The notes beneath the pieces are model-generated. The model made no database searches. It had not been told where the DNA came from and saw only the letters and a list, made by a program, of their open reading frames with translations. From JABIDZ01 sp964402905 (GTDB lineage Archaea > Iainarchaeota > Iainarchaeia > Iainarchaeales > JAAZKV01), in contig CAYODU010000036.1 of NCBI GenBank assembly GCA_964402905.1, forward strand, positions 1 to 6,756: a stretch of DNA of 6,756 bases. The letters run 5' to 3'. Positions 1 through 5,090 of the stretch are shown piece by piece (positions within the stretch are counted from its first letter, which is position 1; each line of letters begins with the position of its first letter). A program made the translations under genes and the position numbers.

Positions 1-42
1 ATTTTTAGTAGCAAAAATCAATTCTTTTCTTGATGTTTTCAT
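1..42 (-). CDS. 5' end of an unidentified gene (first 14 codons), cut by the window edge
   Basis: On the minus strand an ATG at 42-40 opens a frame with no stop to the window edge; it reads MKTSRKELIFATKN. It lies 22 bp after the stop of the upstream membrane protein in the same direction, which suggests one operon. The upstream bases contain only a weak GGA and not the GTGAT element seen before other starts here. Fourteen residues are too few to assign a family. It could be a chance open stretch. Confidence 0.4.
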   Translation of the reverse strand, partial: MKTSRKELIFATKN

Positions 43-63
43 ATTAATTCCAATTTTTTTTTA

Positions 64-720
64 TTAAAAATTATAGCTCACCCGTATAGAATCGTAACGG
101 TTATCACGTTCCTGTGTTTCAAACTCCTTGGTTCTCTCCACATGAGTAAAAGTTAAATCAACATATTTCAATCCAAGGAACTCATCAAATCCAAGTGTAA
201 CATAATTATTTTCTTCTTCTTTTGCACGCGACCATGCATTAGTAATCAAATCCTTTGATGCATTTGCATCCTTTAAAGTACTTAATTCATCACTGCCTCT
301 TTCAACACCAGCATCTCCAACCCACACAAGTCGCCCACCGTTAAGATTAACATAATCCACAAACATTTGCAATTGGTCCATAGAAATTTTTCTTGAGTGC
401 TCAACAATAACAAGTTTATAATCTTTCAAATTTCCAAGAGAAATCCTATCCAAATGAATAGTATCAACAGAGGTTGCTCCCACATATTTTGGTGATTGAA
501 GAATTTCTTTTAGTTGATCAGGGTCCCCTAAACCACTATCCCCATAAACGATTAGTACTCGCGGAGAACCAAGAACAGCTTCGTATGCATCGCACCAATA
601 AGGAATAGAACCACACTTGACATAACCAGTCCAGGTAAGAATGAACAATAGAACTACTGCCAGGACTATTACTCCCAGCAATTTAAAGCCCATATCCATA
701 TAATCAATATCAAATGCCAT
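64..720 (-). CDS. Single-pass membrane protein with a class I glutamine amidotransferase-like (GldG/ThuA-like) soluble domain; function unknown
   Basis: The product is 218 aa from the chosen ATG. Residues about 13-31 form one hydrophobic helix, so this is probably a membrane-anchored protein. Next comes a short stretch with two cysteines (C36, C43; KCGSIPYWC). Residues about 54-140 look like a Rossmann-type amidotransferase-like fold, with beta-strand stretches RVLIVYGD, YKLVIVEH and GRLVWVGDAG separated by helices. I see no Cys-His-Glu catalytic triad, so a binding or structural role is more likely than catalysis. I recall similar conserved hypothetical proteins from DPANN archaea but cannot name a family. 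The C-terminus (about 175-218) is polar and ends abruptly with tandem TAA stops before an A9 run, so a C-terminal shortening relative to homologues is possible. The start at 720 was chosen over GTG 729 or ATG 726 because GTGAT lies 4 nt before it, as at other genes here. It is divergent from the Sec61-beta gene. Confidence 0.8.
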   Translation of the reverse strand: MAFDIDYMDMGFKLLGVIVLAVVLLFILTWTGYVKCGSIPYWCDAYEAVLGSPRVLIVYGDSGLGDPDQLKEILQSPKYVGATSVDTIHLDRISLGNLKDYKLVIVEHSRKISMDQLQMFVDYVNLNGGRLVWVGDAGVERGSDELSTLKDANASKDLITNAWSRAKEEENNYVTLGFDEFLGLKYVDLTFTHVERTKEFETQERDNRYDSIRVSYNF

Positions 721-724
721 TTTC

Positions 725-729
725 ATCAC
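725..729 (-). promoter_or_regulatory. GTGAT ribosome binding site deciding the start at 720
   Basis: GTGAT, complementary to the archaeal 16S rRNA 3' end (GGAGGTGATC on the mRNA side), is followed by 4 nt and then ATG. The GTG within it could be mistaken for an upstream start codon. Confidence 0.55.
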
Positions 730-818
730 AAACCATTTACACCAAAAAATCCTTTATCCAAAATACTTAACCCAAAATTCATTCTACCACTACTCTTTTA
801 AAGATTCTTTAAATCAAA

Positions 819-829
819 TAATATATAGA
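819..829 (+). promoter_or_regulatory. TATA-box candidate for the Sec61-beta gene
   Basis: TAATATATAGA is centred about 24-27 bp before a start point near 848-851, which would give a leader of roughly 10-13 nt ending in the GGTGGT site. A second candidate, TTCTTTAAATC at about 806-815, would give a start near 836. The sequence alone does not decide between them. Confidence 0.5.
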
Positions 830-860
830 ACAAATCCAAATATATAATAATGGTGGTTTA

Positions 861-1034
861 ATGGTAAAATTTGTTAAAAACAGAGCAGCAGAAGGTGGCG
901 GACCAACATCGGCTATCGGAATAACAAGATTTTTTGATGCAGATAGTAAGAGCCCAAAATTGAGCCCTTATTTTGTTTTAGGCGCAATAATACTTTTCAT
1001 TGTAATAATACTTATTCTAAGTGTTATGGTGTAG
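861..1034 (+). CDS. Protein translocase Sec61 beta subunit (archaeal SecG equivalent)
   Basis: This 57-aa tail-anchored subunit of the SecYE-beta protein-conducting channel acts in the cytoplasmic membrane. The family layout is complete. There is a basic, glycine-rich N-terminus (EGGGPTSA at 11-18) and then the signature GITRFFDADSKSPKLSP (about 20-36), corresponding to the archaeal pattern SAAGL-RYFDEE--IKISP. One transmembrane helix follows at about 37-56. The length matches the archaeal family (about 50-60 aa). The ATG at 861 is fixed because the upstream in-frame sequence runs into TAA at once, and GGTGGT lies 3 nt before it. Five of its eight Ile codons are ATA, which matters for the tRNA-Ile(UAU) found in this window. 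It is transcribed alone, divergent from the membrane protein and convergent with ileS. Confidence 0.93.
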   Translation: MVKFVKNRAAEGGGPTSAIGITRFFDADSKSPKLSPYFVLGAIILFIVIILILSVMV

Positions 1035-1105
1035 TTTCAAAAAAGAAATATTTTCGTAAAAATGCTTTCCGAAAAATTTTACAAATAGTACATTCAAGAA
1101 ACTAC
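1031..1105. repeat. Convergent 3' ends: inverted repeat GTAGTTTC/GAAACTAC with an inner hairpin, probable two-way termination region
   Basis: GTAGTTTC (1031-1038) is perfectly inverted as GAAACTAC (1098-1105). Each arm contains the TAG stop of one gene, Sec61-beta on the left and ileS on the right. Inside, TTTTCG (1051-1056) pairs with CGAAAA (1070-1075) around a 13-nt loop. In the minus direction this hairpin is followed by T-rich sequence ending in T6, which fits archaeal U-tract termination of ileS. In addition TTTCAAAAAAGAAAT occurs as a direct repeat at 1035-1049 and 1113-1127, the second copy within the ileS coding end. Termination is inferred. Confidence 0.5.
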
Positions 1106-3933
1106 TTTTTTATTTCAAAAAAGAAATCTCTCTCAATTTCTTTTAAAGTTTCTTTTCCTAAAACAAAATTTAATTTCGCAGATGTTTTTTCTTCAATAAA
1201 ATTTTTGTATTTACTTAAAAATTCTTTATCACTACACTCGATATCAATTTTTACTACTTCACCAGTTTTCAATCCGGCTTTTTTTCTCGCATCCTGAATC
1301 TTTCTTATTAATTCACTTAATTCCCATTCATCCCTCAATTCTTTTGAAGCAACTACTTTGAGAAATACTTTTGAACCACTAACTTCTTTCAACACATAAT
1401 CAGAAGAAATGTCTTTTTTTGGTTCTACAAAAACTATTTCTTTTACATTACACATCCTTGCAAGAACCTCTTTGAAAGAAACAATTTTTTGTTTTGAAAC
1501 AACTCTTACTTCTTCAAGGACCCACCTTAATCTCAACTTGTTTTCTGCACGAAGAGCAAGTGCGGTTTGTTCAATTTCTTTAACAAAAGAAAATTCTTTT
1601 TCAATTTCATCATTTTTGTATTTTGAACAATCTACAAAATCAAGCAAGTGAATACTTTCTTTTCCACCAAATTCTTTGTAATAATATTCTGTTGCATGTG
1701 GAGCAACTGGAGCAAACAATCGCAACAAAACATTTATTATAAAAGAAACTGTTCCAGAAACTTCTTTCTCACTAATTCTTTTTCTTATCAACTGCAAATA
1801 TGTTCTTGAAAAATCCCTGTCAACAAATTCCTGTAAATCAATTAGGACTTTATAGAATTCATAAGAATTGAAATTGTCAAGCGCTCTTTTTGAAAGTGAA
1901 GATATTTTACTCAAAATCCATTTATCTTCTGGCTTTGTTGCTTTTGGTTTAGCAGATAAATCAATTTTCATGTAAAGCTTTGCATAATTCAATGAGTTTG
2001 TTAGAGTATTAAAAAATTTTCCAACTTCCCCAACAGCATTAATATCAAAATTAAAATCAGAGCCCTTGCTTTGAGACAATAAATAGCATCTCAAATAATC
2101 TCTGTTATATTTCTCAATCATTTCTTGCGGAGAAACTGAATTACCTTTGCTCTTAGACATTTTTTTGTGTCCCAAATCACGAACCATTCCGTGAACAGAA
2201 ACCGCCTTATAAGAAAGTTTATCAAAACAAATTGTTGACAATATTGCTTGCGAATTCCACCAACCACGAACCTGCTCAGTCATTTCAATATTCAAATCAG
2301 CTGGCCAGAATTCATCAAAAAGCTTTTTTGTTTTCGGGAAACCTAAATTTGCCCAACTGCTAACTCCCGAATCAAACCAAACATCAAGAACTTCAGGTAC
2401 ACGAGACATTTCTTTTCCACACTTACACTTTAATTTTACTTTATCAATATAGGGTCTATGCAACTCAATTTCTTTTTTCAAATTAGCTTCTTTTGTAAGC
2501 TCTTTTATTGAACCAACAACTTTTTTTTCTCCGCAACTACAAGTCCAAATTGGAAGAGGAGTGCCCCAATACCTTGCTCTTGAAACGGGCCAATCACTTA
2601 AATTTTCTATCCAGTTCTTCATTCTGTCCTTCATCCAAGAAGGAACCCAATTAACTTTCTCATTATCCTTCAACATTTTTTCTCTTATTTCGGATACTTT
2701 CAAAAACCACTGTGGAACAGAAATCATTAATAAGGGCGAATCACATCTCCAACAAAAAGGATAATCATGTGTGTAGGAATGTTTGTAAGGCAAAAGATTT
2801 TTTTCTTCGAGCTCCAAAACTATTTCTTCATTCACTTCTTTTGCTTTTCTACCCGCATACTTTTTTACTTCGCTTGAAAAAGTCCCATCTAATTTTACTG
2901 GAGAAACAACCGGTAAACCAGCTTTTGTTCCGGCTTCAAAATCTTCTTTTCCGTGTCCAGGAGCAGTATGAACCAAACCCGAACCATCTTCAAGATTTAC
3001 ATATCTATCACTCAAGATTACTCTGTAAGCTTTTTCTCTCTCTTCTTTTGGAACAACATCAGGATACAAAGGCAAATATTTTTTATTTTCAAGTGATTTT
3101 CCTTTAACATTTTTTTCTATTGAGTAACTCGCTTCAAAAGCACTCATTAATTCTCCTACTTTTTCTTTTGCAATAATCCATTTTTCTCCATTACTCATTT
3201 TTACATAAGAGTAATCATAACTTGGGTGCACCATTACTCCAGTATTTGCAGGAAGCGTCCAAGGTGTTGTAGTCCACACAAGCAAAAAAGTATTTTCTTC
3301 GTCAACTAATTTTAGTTTTATAAAAACTGAGGTATCAGTAGCTTTTCCATACTCGATTTCATTAAAGGCAACTGCAGTTGCACAATGCGGACAAACATGT
3401 ACAGGATACTTTCCCAAGTACAAAAGATCTTTTTCATCCGCTTTTTTAAAAGCAAACCAAATCGCTTCAATATAATCATTTTCAAGAGTTAGGTATGGAT
3501 CACTATAATCCATCCAGTCAGCAAGATTATCAAATTCTTCTGCCATTGTTCCAACAAATTCTGTTGCAAAAGAACGACACTCTTTAACAAATTTTTCAAT
3601 ACCAAATTTTTCAATATCCTCTTTGCTTTCAAAACCAAGTTTTTTCTCAACTTTATTTTCAATTGGCAAACCGTGTGTATCAAAACCAGGTCTATCAAAA
3701 ATTTTTTTGCCTTGCATTCGCTGACTTCTTATTGCACAATCTTTCATTATTTTATTTAAAGCAGTTCCCATGTGAATGTGCCCTGTTGCATAAGGGGGAC
3801 CATCCATGAAATAAAATTTTTCTTTTCCAACAGAAGATTTTTTACGCACCTTACTTTTTATTTTTTCTTTTACCCAAAAAGCACGTATTTTTTCTTCTTC
3901 TGCGCGAGTAAATGCCTTTATATTTTCAACCAT
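1102..3933 (-). CDS. ileS: Isoleucyl-tRNA synthetase, archaeal/eukaryal type
   Basis: This cytoplasmic class Ia synthetase charges tRNA-Ile with isoleucine. The product is 943 aa from the chosen ATG. In order (numbered from that ATG): the HIGH motif as HIHMG at 52-56; zinc-type cysteines CPHC at 181-184 and CWRC at 394-397; the CP1 editing domain with WTTTPWTLPAN at 220-230 and GSGLVHTAPGHGKEDF at 317-332, with the editing aspartate apparently at 331; WPVSRARYWGTPLPIW at about 448-463; a second cysteine set CSC (465-467) and CKC (503-505); LDVWFDSG at 516-523; KMSKS at 591-595. The alpha-helical anticodon-binding domain follows. All catalytic and editing signatures are intact, so it should be active and proofreading. 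It is shorter than the usual archaeal length (about 1030-1060), with the loss in the C-terminal region. The ATG at 3933 was preferred over GTG 3942 because GTGAT precedes it by 4 nt. It lies downstream of tRNA-Ile(UAU) in the same direction. Confidence 0.97.
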   Translation of the reverse strand: MVENIKAFTRAEEEKIRAFWVKEKIKSKVRKKSSVGKEKFYFMDGPPYATGHIHMGTALNKIMKDCAIRSQRMQGKKIFDRPGFDTHGLPIENKVEKKLGFESKEDIEKFGIEKFVKECRSFATEFVGTMAEEFDNLADWMDYSDPYLTLENDYIEAIWFAFKKADEKDLLYLGKYPVHVCPHCATAVAFNEIEYGKATDTSVFIKLKLVDEENTFLLVWTTTPWTLPANTGVMVHPSYDYSYVKMSNGEKWIIAKEKVGELMSAFEASYSIEKNVKGKSLENKKYLPLYPDVVPKEEREKAYRVILSDRYVNLEDGSGLVHTAPGHGKEDFEAGTKAGLPVVSPVKLDGTFSSEVKKYAGRKAKEVNEEIVLELEEKNLLPYKHSYTHDYPFCWRCDSPLLMISVPQWFLKVSEIREKMLKDNEKVNWVPSWMKDRMKNWIENLSDWPVSRARYWGTPLPIWTCSCGEKKVVGSIKELTKEANLKKEIELHRPYIDKVKLKCKCGKEMSRVPEVLDVWFDSGVSSWANLGFPKTKKLFDEFWPADLNIEMTEQVRGWWNSQAILSTICFDKLSYKAVSVHGMVRDLGHKKMSKSKGNSVSPQEMIEKYNRDYLRCYLLSQSKGSDFNFDINAVGEVGKFFNTLTNSLNYAKLYMKIDLSAKPKATKPEDKWILSKISSLSKRALDNFNSYEFYKVLIDLQEFVDRDFSRTYLQLIRKRISEKEVSGTVSFIINVLLRLFAPVAPHATEYYYKEFGGKESIHLLDFVDCSKYKNDEIEKEFSFVKEIEQTALALRAENKLRLRWVLEEVRVVSKQKIVSFKEVLARMCNVKEIVFVEPKKDISSDYVLKEVSGSKVFLKVVASKELRDEWELSELIRKIQDARKKAGLKTGEVVKIDIECSDKEFLSKYKNFIEEKTSAKLNFVLGKETLKEIERDFFFEIKK

Positions 3934-3937
3934 AAAA

Positions 3938-3942
3938 ATCAC
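3938..3942 (-). promoter_or_regulatory. GTGAT ribosome binding site deciding the ileS start at 3933
   Basis: GTGAT is followed by TTTT and then ATG, the same element and spacing as at 725-729. The GTG of this site is also the first codon of the longest possible frame, so an automatic call would probably start three codons too early. Confidence 0.55.
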
Positions 3943-3978
3943 ATAAATTCAATTCTTCTTTTCTTTTTGGGCAACCAA

Positions 3979-3997
3979 GCAAAACAAAAAGTTTTGC
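3979..3997. repeat. Perfect hairpin 1 in the ileS leader (7-bp stem, 5-nt loop)
   Basis: GCAAAAC pairs with GTTTTGC around an A5 loop on the plus strand, which is a U5 loop in a minus-strand ileS transcript. Confidence 0.75.
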
Positions 3998-4003
3998 GGG
4001 AAA

Positions 4004-4023
4004 CCAAAAAGTTTTCTTTTTGG
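4004..4023. repeat. Perfect hairpin 2 in the ileS leader (8-bp stem, 4-nt loop)
   Basis: CCAAAAAG pairs with CTTTTTGG around TTTT on the plus strand (AAAA in the minus-strand RNA). It shares a copy of the 18-nt direct repeat. Confidence 0.75.
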
Positions 4024-4035
4024 GTAACCTCCACT

Positions 4036-4057
4036 TTTTCTTTTCGCAAAAGAAAAG
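4036..4057 (-). terminator. Hairpin 3 / T-rich tract just after tRNA-Ile, probable tRNA terminator
   Basis: On the minus strand the tRNA is followed eight bases later by CTTTTCTTTT (4057-4048), a typical archaeal oligo-T termination tract. The same bases form a 9-bp stem (TTTTCTTTT with AAAAGAAAA) around a 3-nt loop at 4045-4047. If termination is incomplete, reading continues into ileS. The role is inferred from the T-tract. Confidence 0.5.
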
Positions 4058-4064
4058 GGGCGGA

Positions 4065-4139
4065 TGGGCGATAGCGGATTCGAACCGCTGACCCCTAGTG
4101 TATAAGACTAATGCTCTAACCAGGCTGAGCTAATCGCCC
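4065..4139 (-). tRNA. tRNA-Ile, anticodon UAU (reads AUA)
   Basis: This 75-nt tRNA includes discriminator A73 at 4065, and no CCA is encoded. All arms close. The acceptor GGGCGAT/ATCGCCC is perfect over 7 bp. The D-stem is GCTC/GAGC with loop AGCCTGGTTA. The anticodon stem TTAGT/ACTAG has one T-G pair. The variable loop is 5 nt. The T-stem AGCGG/CCGCT has loop TTCGAAT. The anticodon loop is C-T-TAT-A-C, putting TAT at 4104-4102, with U33 and A37 as expected for an ANN-reading tRNA. The body (GGGC..., AGCTCAGCCTGGTTAGAGC, A73) is that of an archaeal tRNA-Ile. Most archaea read AUA with a CAU anticodon converted to agmatidine by TiaS, so an encoded UAU is unusual. It has no intron. It lies 131 bp upstream of ileS in the same direction. 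Confidence 0.96.
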
Positions 4140-4353
4140 TTTACGCAAAAAATCATTGTTTTACAAAAAACACTCCTTTGGCAGCTACCTTATAATTAAA
4201 GAGAGAAAATGAATCTTTAAAAAAGTGCCTTTTAGTCTTAAAACAGGAAAAATTAGAGAATCGTTCTTTGTATGGCTAAATCCCTTCTACTCATGATAAA
4301 GTAGAGGTGTTAAACGTTTAAAAAGGTTTTTCAGCGATGCAATTTAAGAAAAG
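4140..4353. other. Intergenic region without a recognisable gene; hairpin and palindrome
   Basis: Besides the tRNA promoter candidate, it holds a plus-strand TATA-like TCTTTAAAAAAG (about 4214-4225) and a hairpin at 4283-4307 (CTACT/AGTAG with flanking pairs, loop CATGATAA). A perfect 12-bp palindrome TTAAACGTTTAA lies at 4310-4321. Only trivial reading frames (10-13 codons) are present. It may hold a small plus-strand RNA or the 3' processing region of the membrane protein transcript; neither can be shown from the sequence. Confidence 0.45.
4187..4200 (-). promoter_or_regulatory. TATA-box candidate for tRNA-Ile(UAU)
   Basis: The minus strand reads TTTAATTATAAGG (4199-4187), the best TATA-like element upstream of the tRNA. 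It would place the start about 25-30 nt before the mature 5' end. A weaker alternative, TTTTTTGTAAAA (4170-4159), would start at the mature end. Confidence 0.4.
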
Positions 4354-4992
4354 CTATTTTTTTGTTTTCTTAAGTTCTTTAACAATTGTTTTTGCTTCGT
4401 CTTTTATTGCAAAACCAAATCCTATTCCAATCATTATGCTCACTGATAAAACAACACCAGCAAATGCAATCAAGAAAGCGTACTCTAAAAGATTTGTAGG
4501 CAAACCAATTATACTAATCCCCATTACTACTGCAATGTAAACTATCATCAACTCAAAAACCAGTCCCAACAATCGACTCATATAGTACTTTGATGCTTCG
4601 ATTGCATTTCTTGCAAATCTTCCAATTATAAGTCCGGCAATTATTACTCCCGCAGCAACTATCACAAGTATTGCATACTGAATCCAAAAACCAAGAACTG
4701 TATTAAGAGTAGTAAGATTAACTAATTCAATTGCTTGTTTTAAGAAAACGAAGAAAATGTACCACTTAAGGATTGTTCCGACTATATCAGAGACATGCTT
4801 ATTGCCTATCGCGGCCAAAAGATTTTGCTGTTCAAACCACTCGTCAATATTCATTCTTCTTATTATACTTGAAACAATAAATTTCACTATTACTCCAACA
4901 ACAAAACCCACTACAATAAATATTATTGCAGCAATAAGGCTTGGAAGAGCAGCTGAAAAAGATGTTGTTAACGAAGAAAAAATATCTACCAT
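4354..4992 (-). CDS. Five-helix membrane protein of the MscS-related conserved TM-helix (CmpX-like) class, without a beta domain
   Basis: The product is 212 aa from the chosen ATG. Five hydrophobic helices lie at about 18-43, 72-92, 102-126, 141-163 and 169-193. The region after helix 1 (RRMNIDEWFEQQ... VSDIVGTILKW) and the end of the last helix (IGIGFGFAIKDEAKTIVKEL) match the pattern of the conserved TM-helix repeat found in proteins related to mechanosensitive channels, where a helix ends in G-G/A-KDEAK. The cytoplasmic MscS beta domain is absent and the basic tail (KKTKK) follows at once. A channel or osmotic-stress role is only an inference from the family. The TTG at 5004 gives the longest frame, but GTGAT lies 3 nt before ATG 4992 and a TATA box puts the start point near 5004-5007, leaving a leader of about 12-15 nt. 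It is divergent from the kinase. Confidence 0.8.
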   Translation of the reverse strand: MVDIFSSLTTSFSAALPSLIAAIIFIVVGFVVGVIVKFIVSSIIRRMNIDEWFEQQNLLAAIGNKHVSDIVGTILKWYIFFVFLKQAIELVNLTTLNTVLGFWIQYAILVIVAAGVIIAGLIIGRFARNAIEASKYYMSRLLGLVFELMIVYIAVVMGISIIGLPTNLLEYAFLIAFAGVVLSVSIMIGIGFGFAIKDEAKTIVKELKKTKK

Positions 4993-4995
4993 AAA

Positions 4996-5000
4996 ATCAC
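4996..5000 (-). promoter_or_regulatory. GTGAT ribosome binding site deciding the start at 4992
   Basis: GTGAT followed by TTT and ATG is the third occurrence of this element in the window. A leaderless start at TTG 5004 remains possible because the TATA box spacing also fits it. Confidence 0.5.
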
Positions 5001-5025
5001 TCAATGAAAGTAATTTGTTGGAAAT

Positions 5026-5037
5026 ACTATTTAAAGG
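5026..5037 (-). promoter_or_regulatory. TATA box of the five-helix membrane protein
   Basis: The minus strand reads CCTTTAAATAGT. Its centre is about 26-28 bp before the expected start near 5004-5007. It faces away from the kinase TATA box at 5062-5070, giving a compact divergent promoter pair of 98 bp. Confidence 0.6.
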
Positions 5038-5061
5038 TTGCTAATTTGACAAAAACATATG

Positions 5062-5070
5062 TTTTTAATA
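5062..5070 (+). promoter_or_regulatory. TATA box of the kinase gene, consistent with a leaderless mRNA
   Basis: TTTTTAATA is centred about 25 bp before the ATG at 5091, the usual archaeal TATA-to-start distance. No Shine-Dalgarno element precedes the ATG (ATATTCTTTT), so transcript and translation probably start together. Confidence 0.6.
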
Positions 5071-5090
5071 TACAAAAAAAATATTCTTTT

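Larger units (their letters stand above)
721..860. other. Divergent intergenic region carrying promoters for the membrane protein (minus) and the Sec61-beta gene (plus)
   Basis: This 140-bp region has no ORF of note. The plus side is rich in TATA-like sequence. For the minus gene the best candidate is a weak GGGTTAAGTATTTT at 773-760, which would start a transcript about 15-20 nt before the GTGAT site. I see no other conserved element. Confidence 0.5.
3959..4029. repeat. Direct repeats in the tRNA-Ile/ileS spacer
   Basis: TTTTCTTTTTGGGCAACC at 3959-3976 recurs at 4012-4029 with one change (T for C), 17 of 18 matching, at a period of 53 bp. A smaller direct repeat, CAAAAAGTTTT, lies at 3985-3995 and 4005-4015. 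The repeats overlap two hairpins. They are non-coding, and their A/T-block composition differs from a simple homopolymer run. Confidence 0.8.

Noticed and set aside
1409..3107. Plus-strand open frames of 67-131 codons antisense to ileS
   Set aside because: They lie wholly inside ileS, which has intact motifs along its length. They have low-complexity composition, no TATA/RBS context and no recognisable domain.
3959..4029. CRISPR array
   Set aside because: Only two 18-nt copies in a hairpin-rich spacer; no regular repeat-spacer series and no cas genes.
3934..4064. T-box riboswitch upstream of ileS
   Set aside because: T-boxes are bacterial, and no T-box consensus or specifier loop is visible; the hairpins are short A/T stems.
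3489..4074. Other frames over the ileS 5' end and the spacer, one reading into the tRNA
   Set aside because: Shadow frames of ileS and of the A/T repeat array. The 100-codon frame runs over the repeat array into the tRNA gene and is not protein-like.
4272..4304. Ten-codon peptide MAKSLLLMIK
   Set aside because: No ribosome binding site and too short to distinguish from chance.
4287..4340. Box C/D guide RNA, because ATGATAA resembles box C
   Set aside because: No CTGA box D follows on the same strand at guide spacing, and the motif is the loop of a simple hairpin.
5004..5090. Start of the kinase at 5004
   Set aside because: The extension contains the kinase's own TATA box (5062-5070) and overlaps the promoter of the divergent gene; the P-loop family begins right after 5091.
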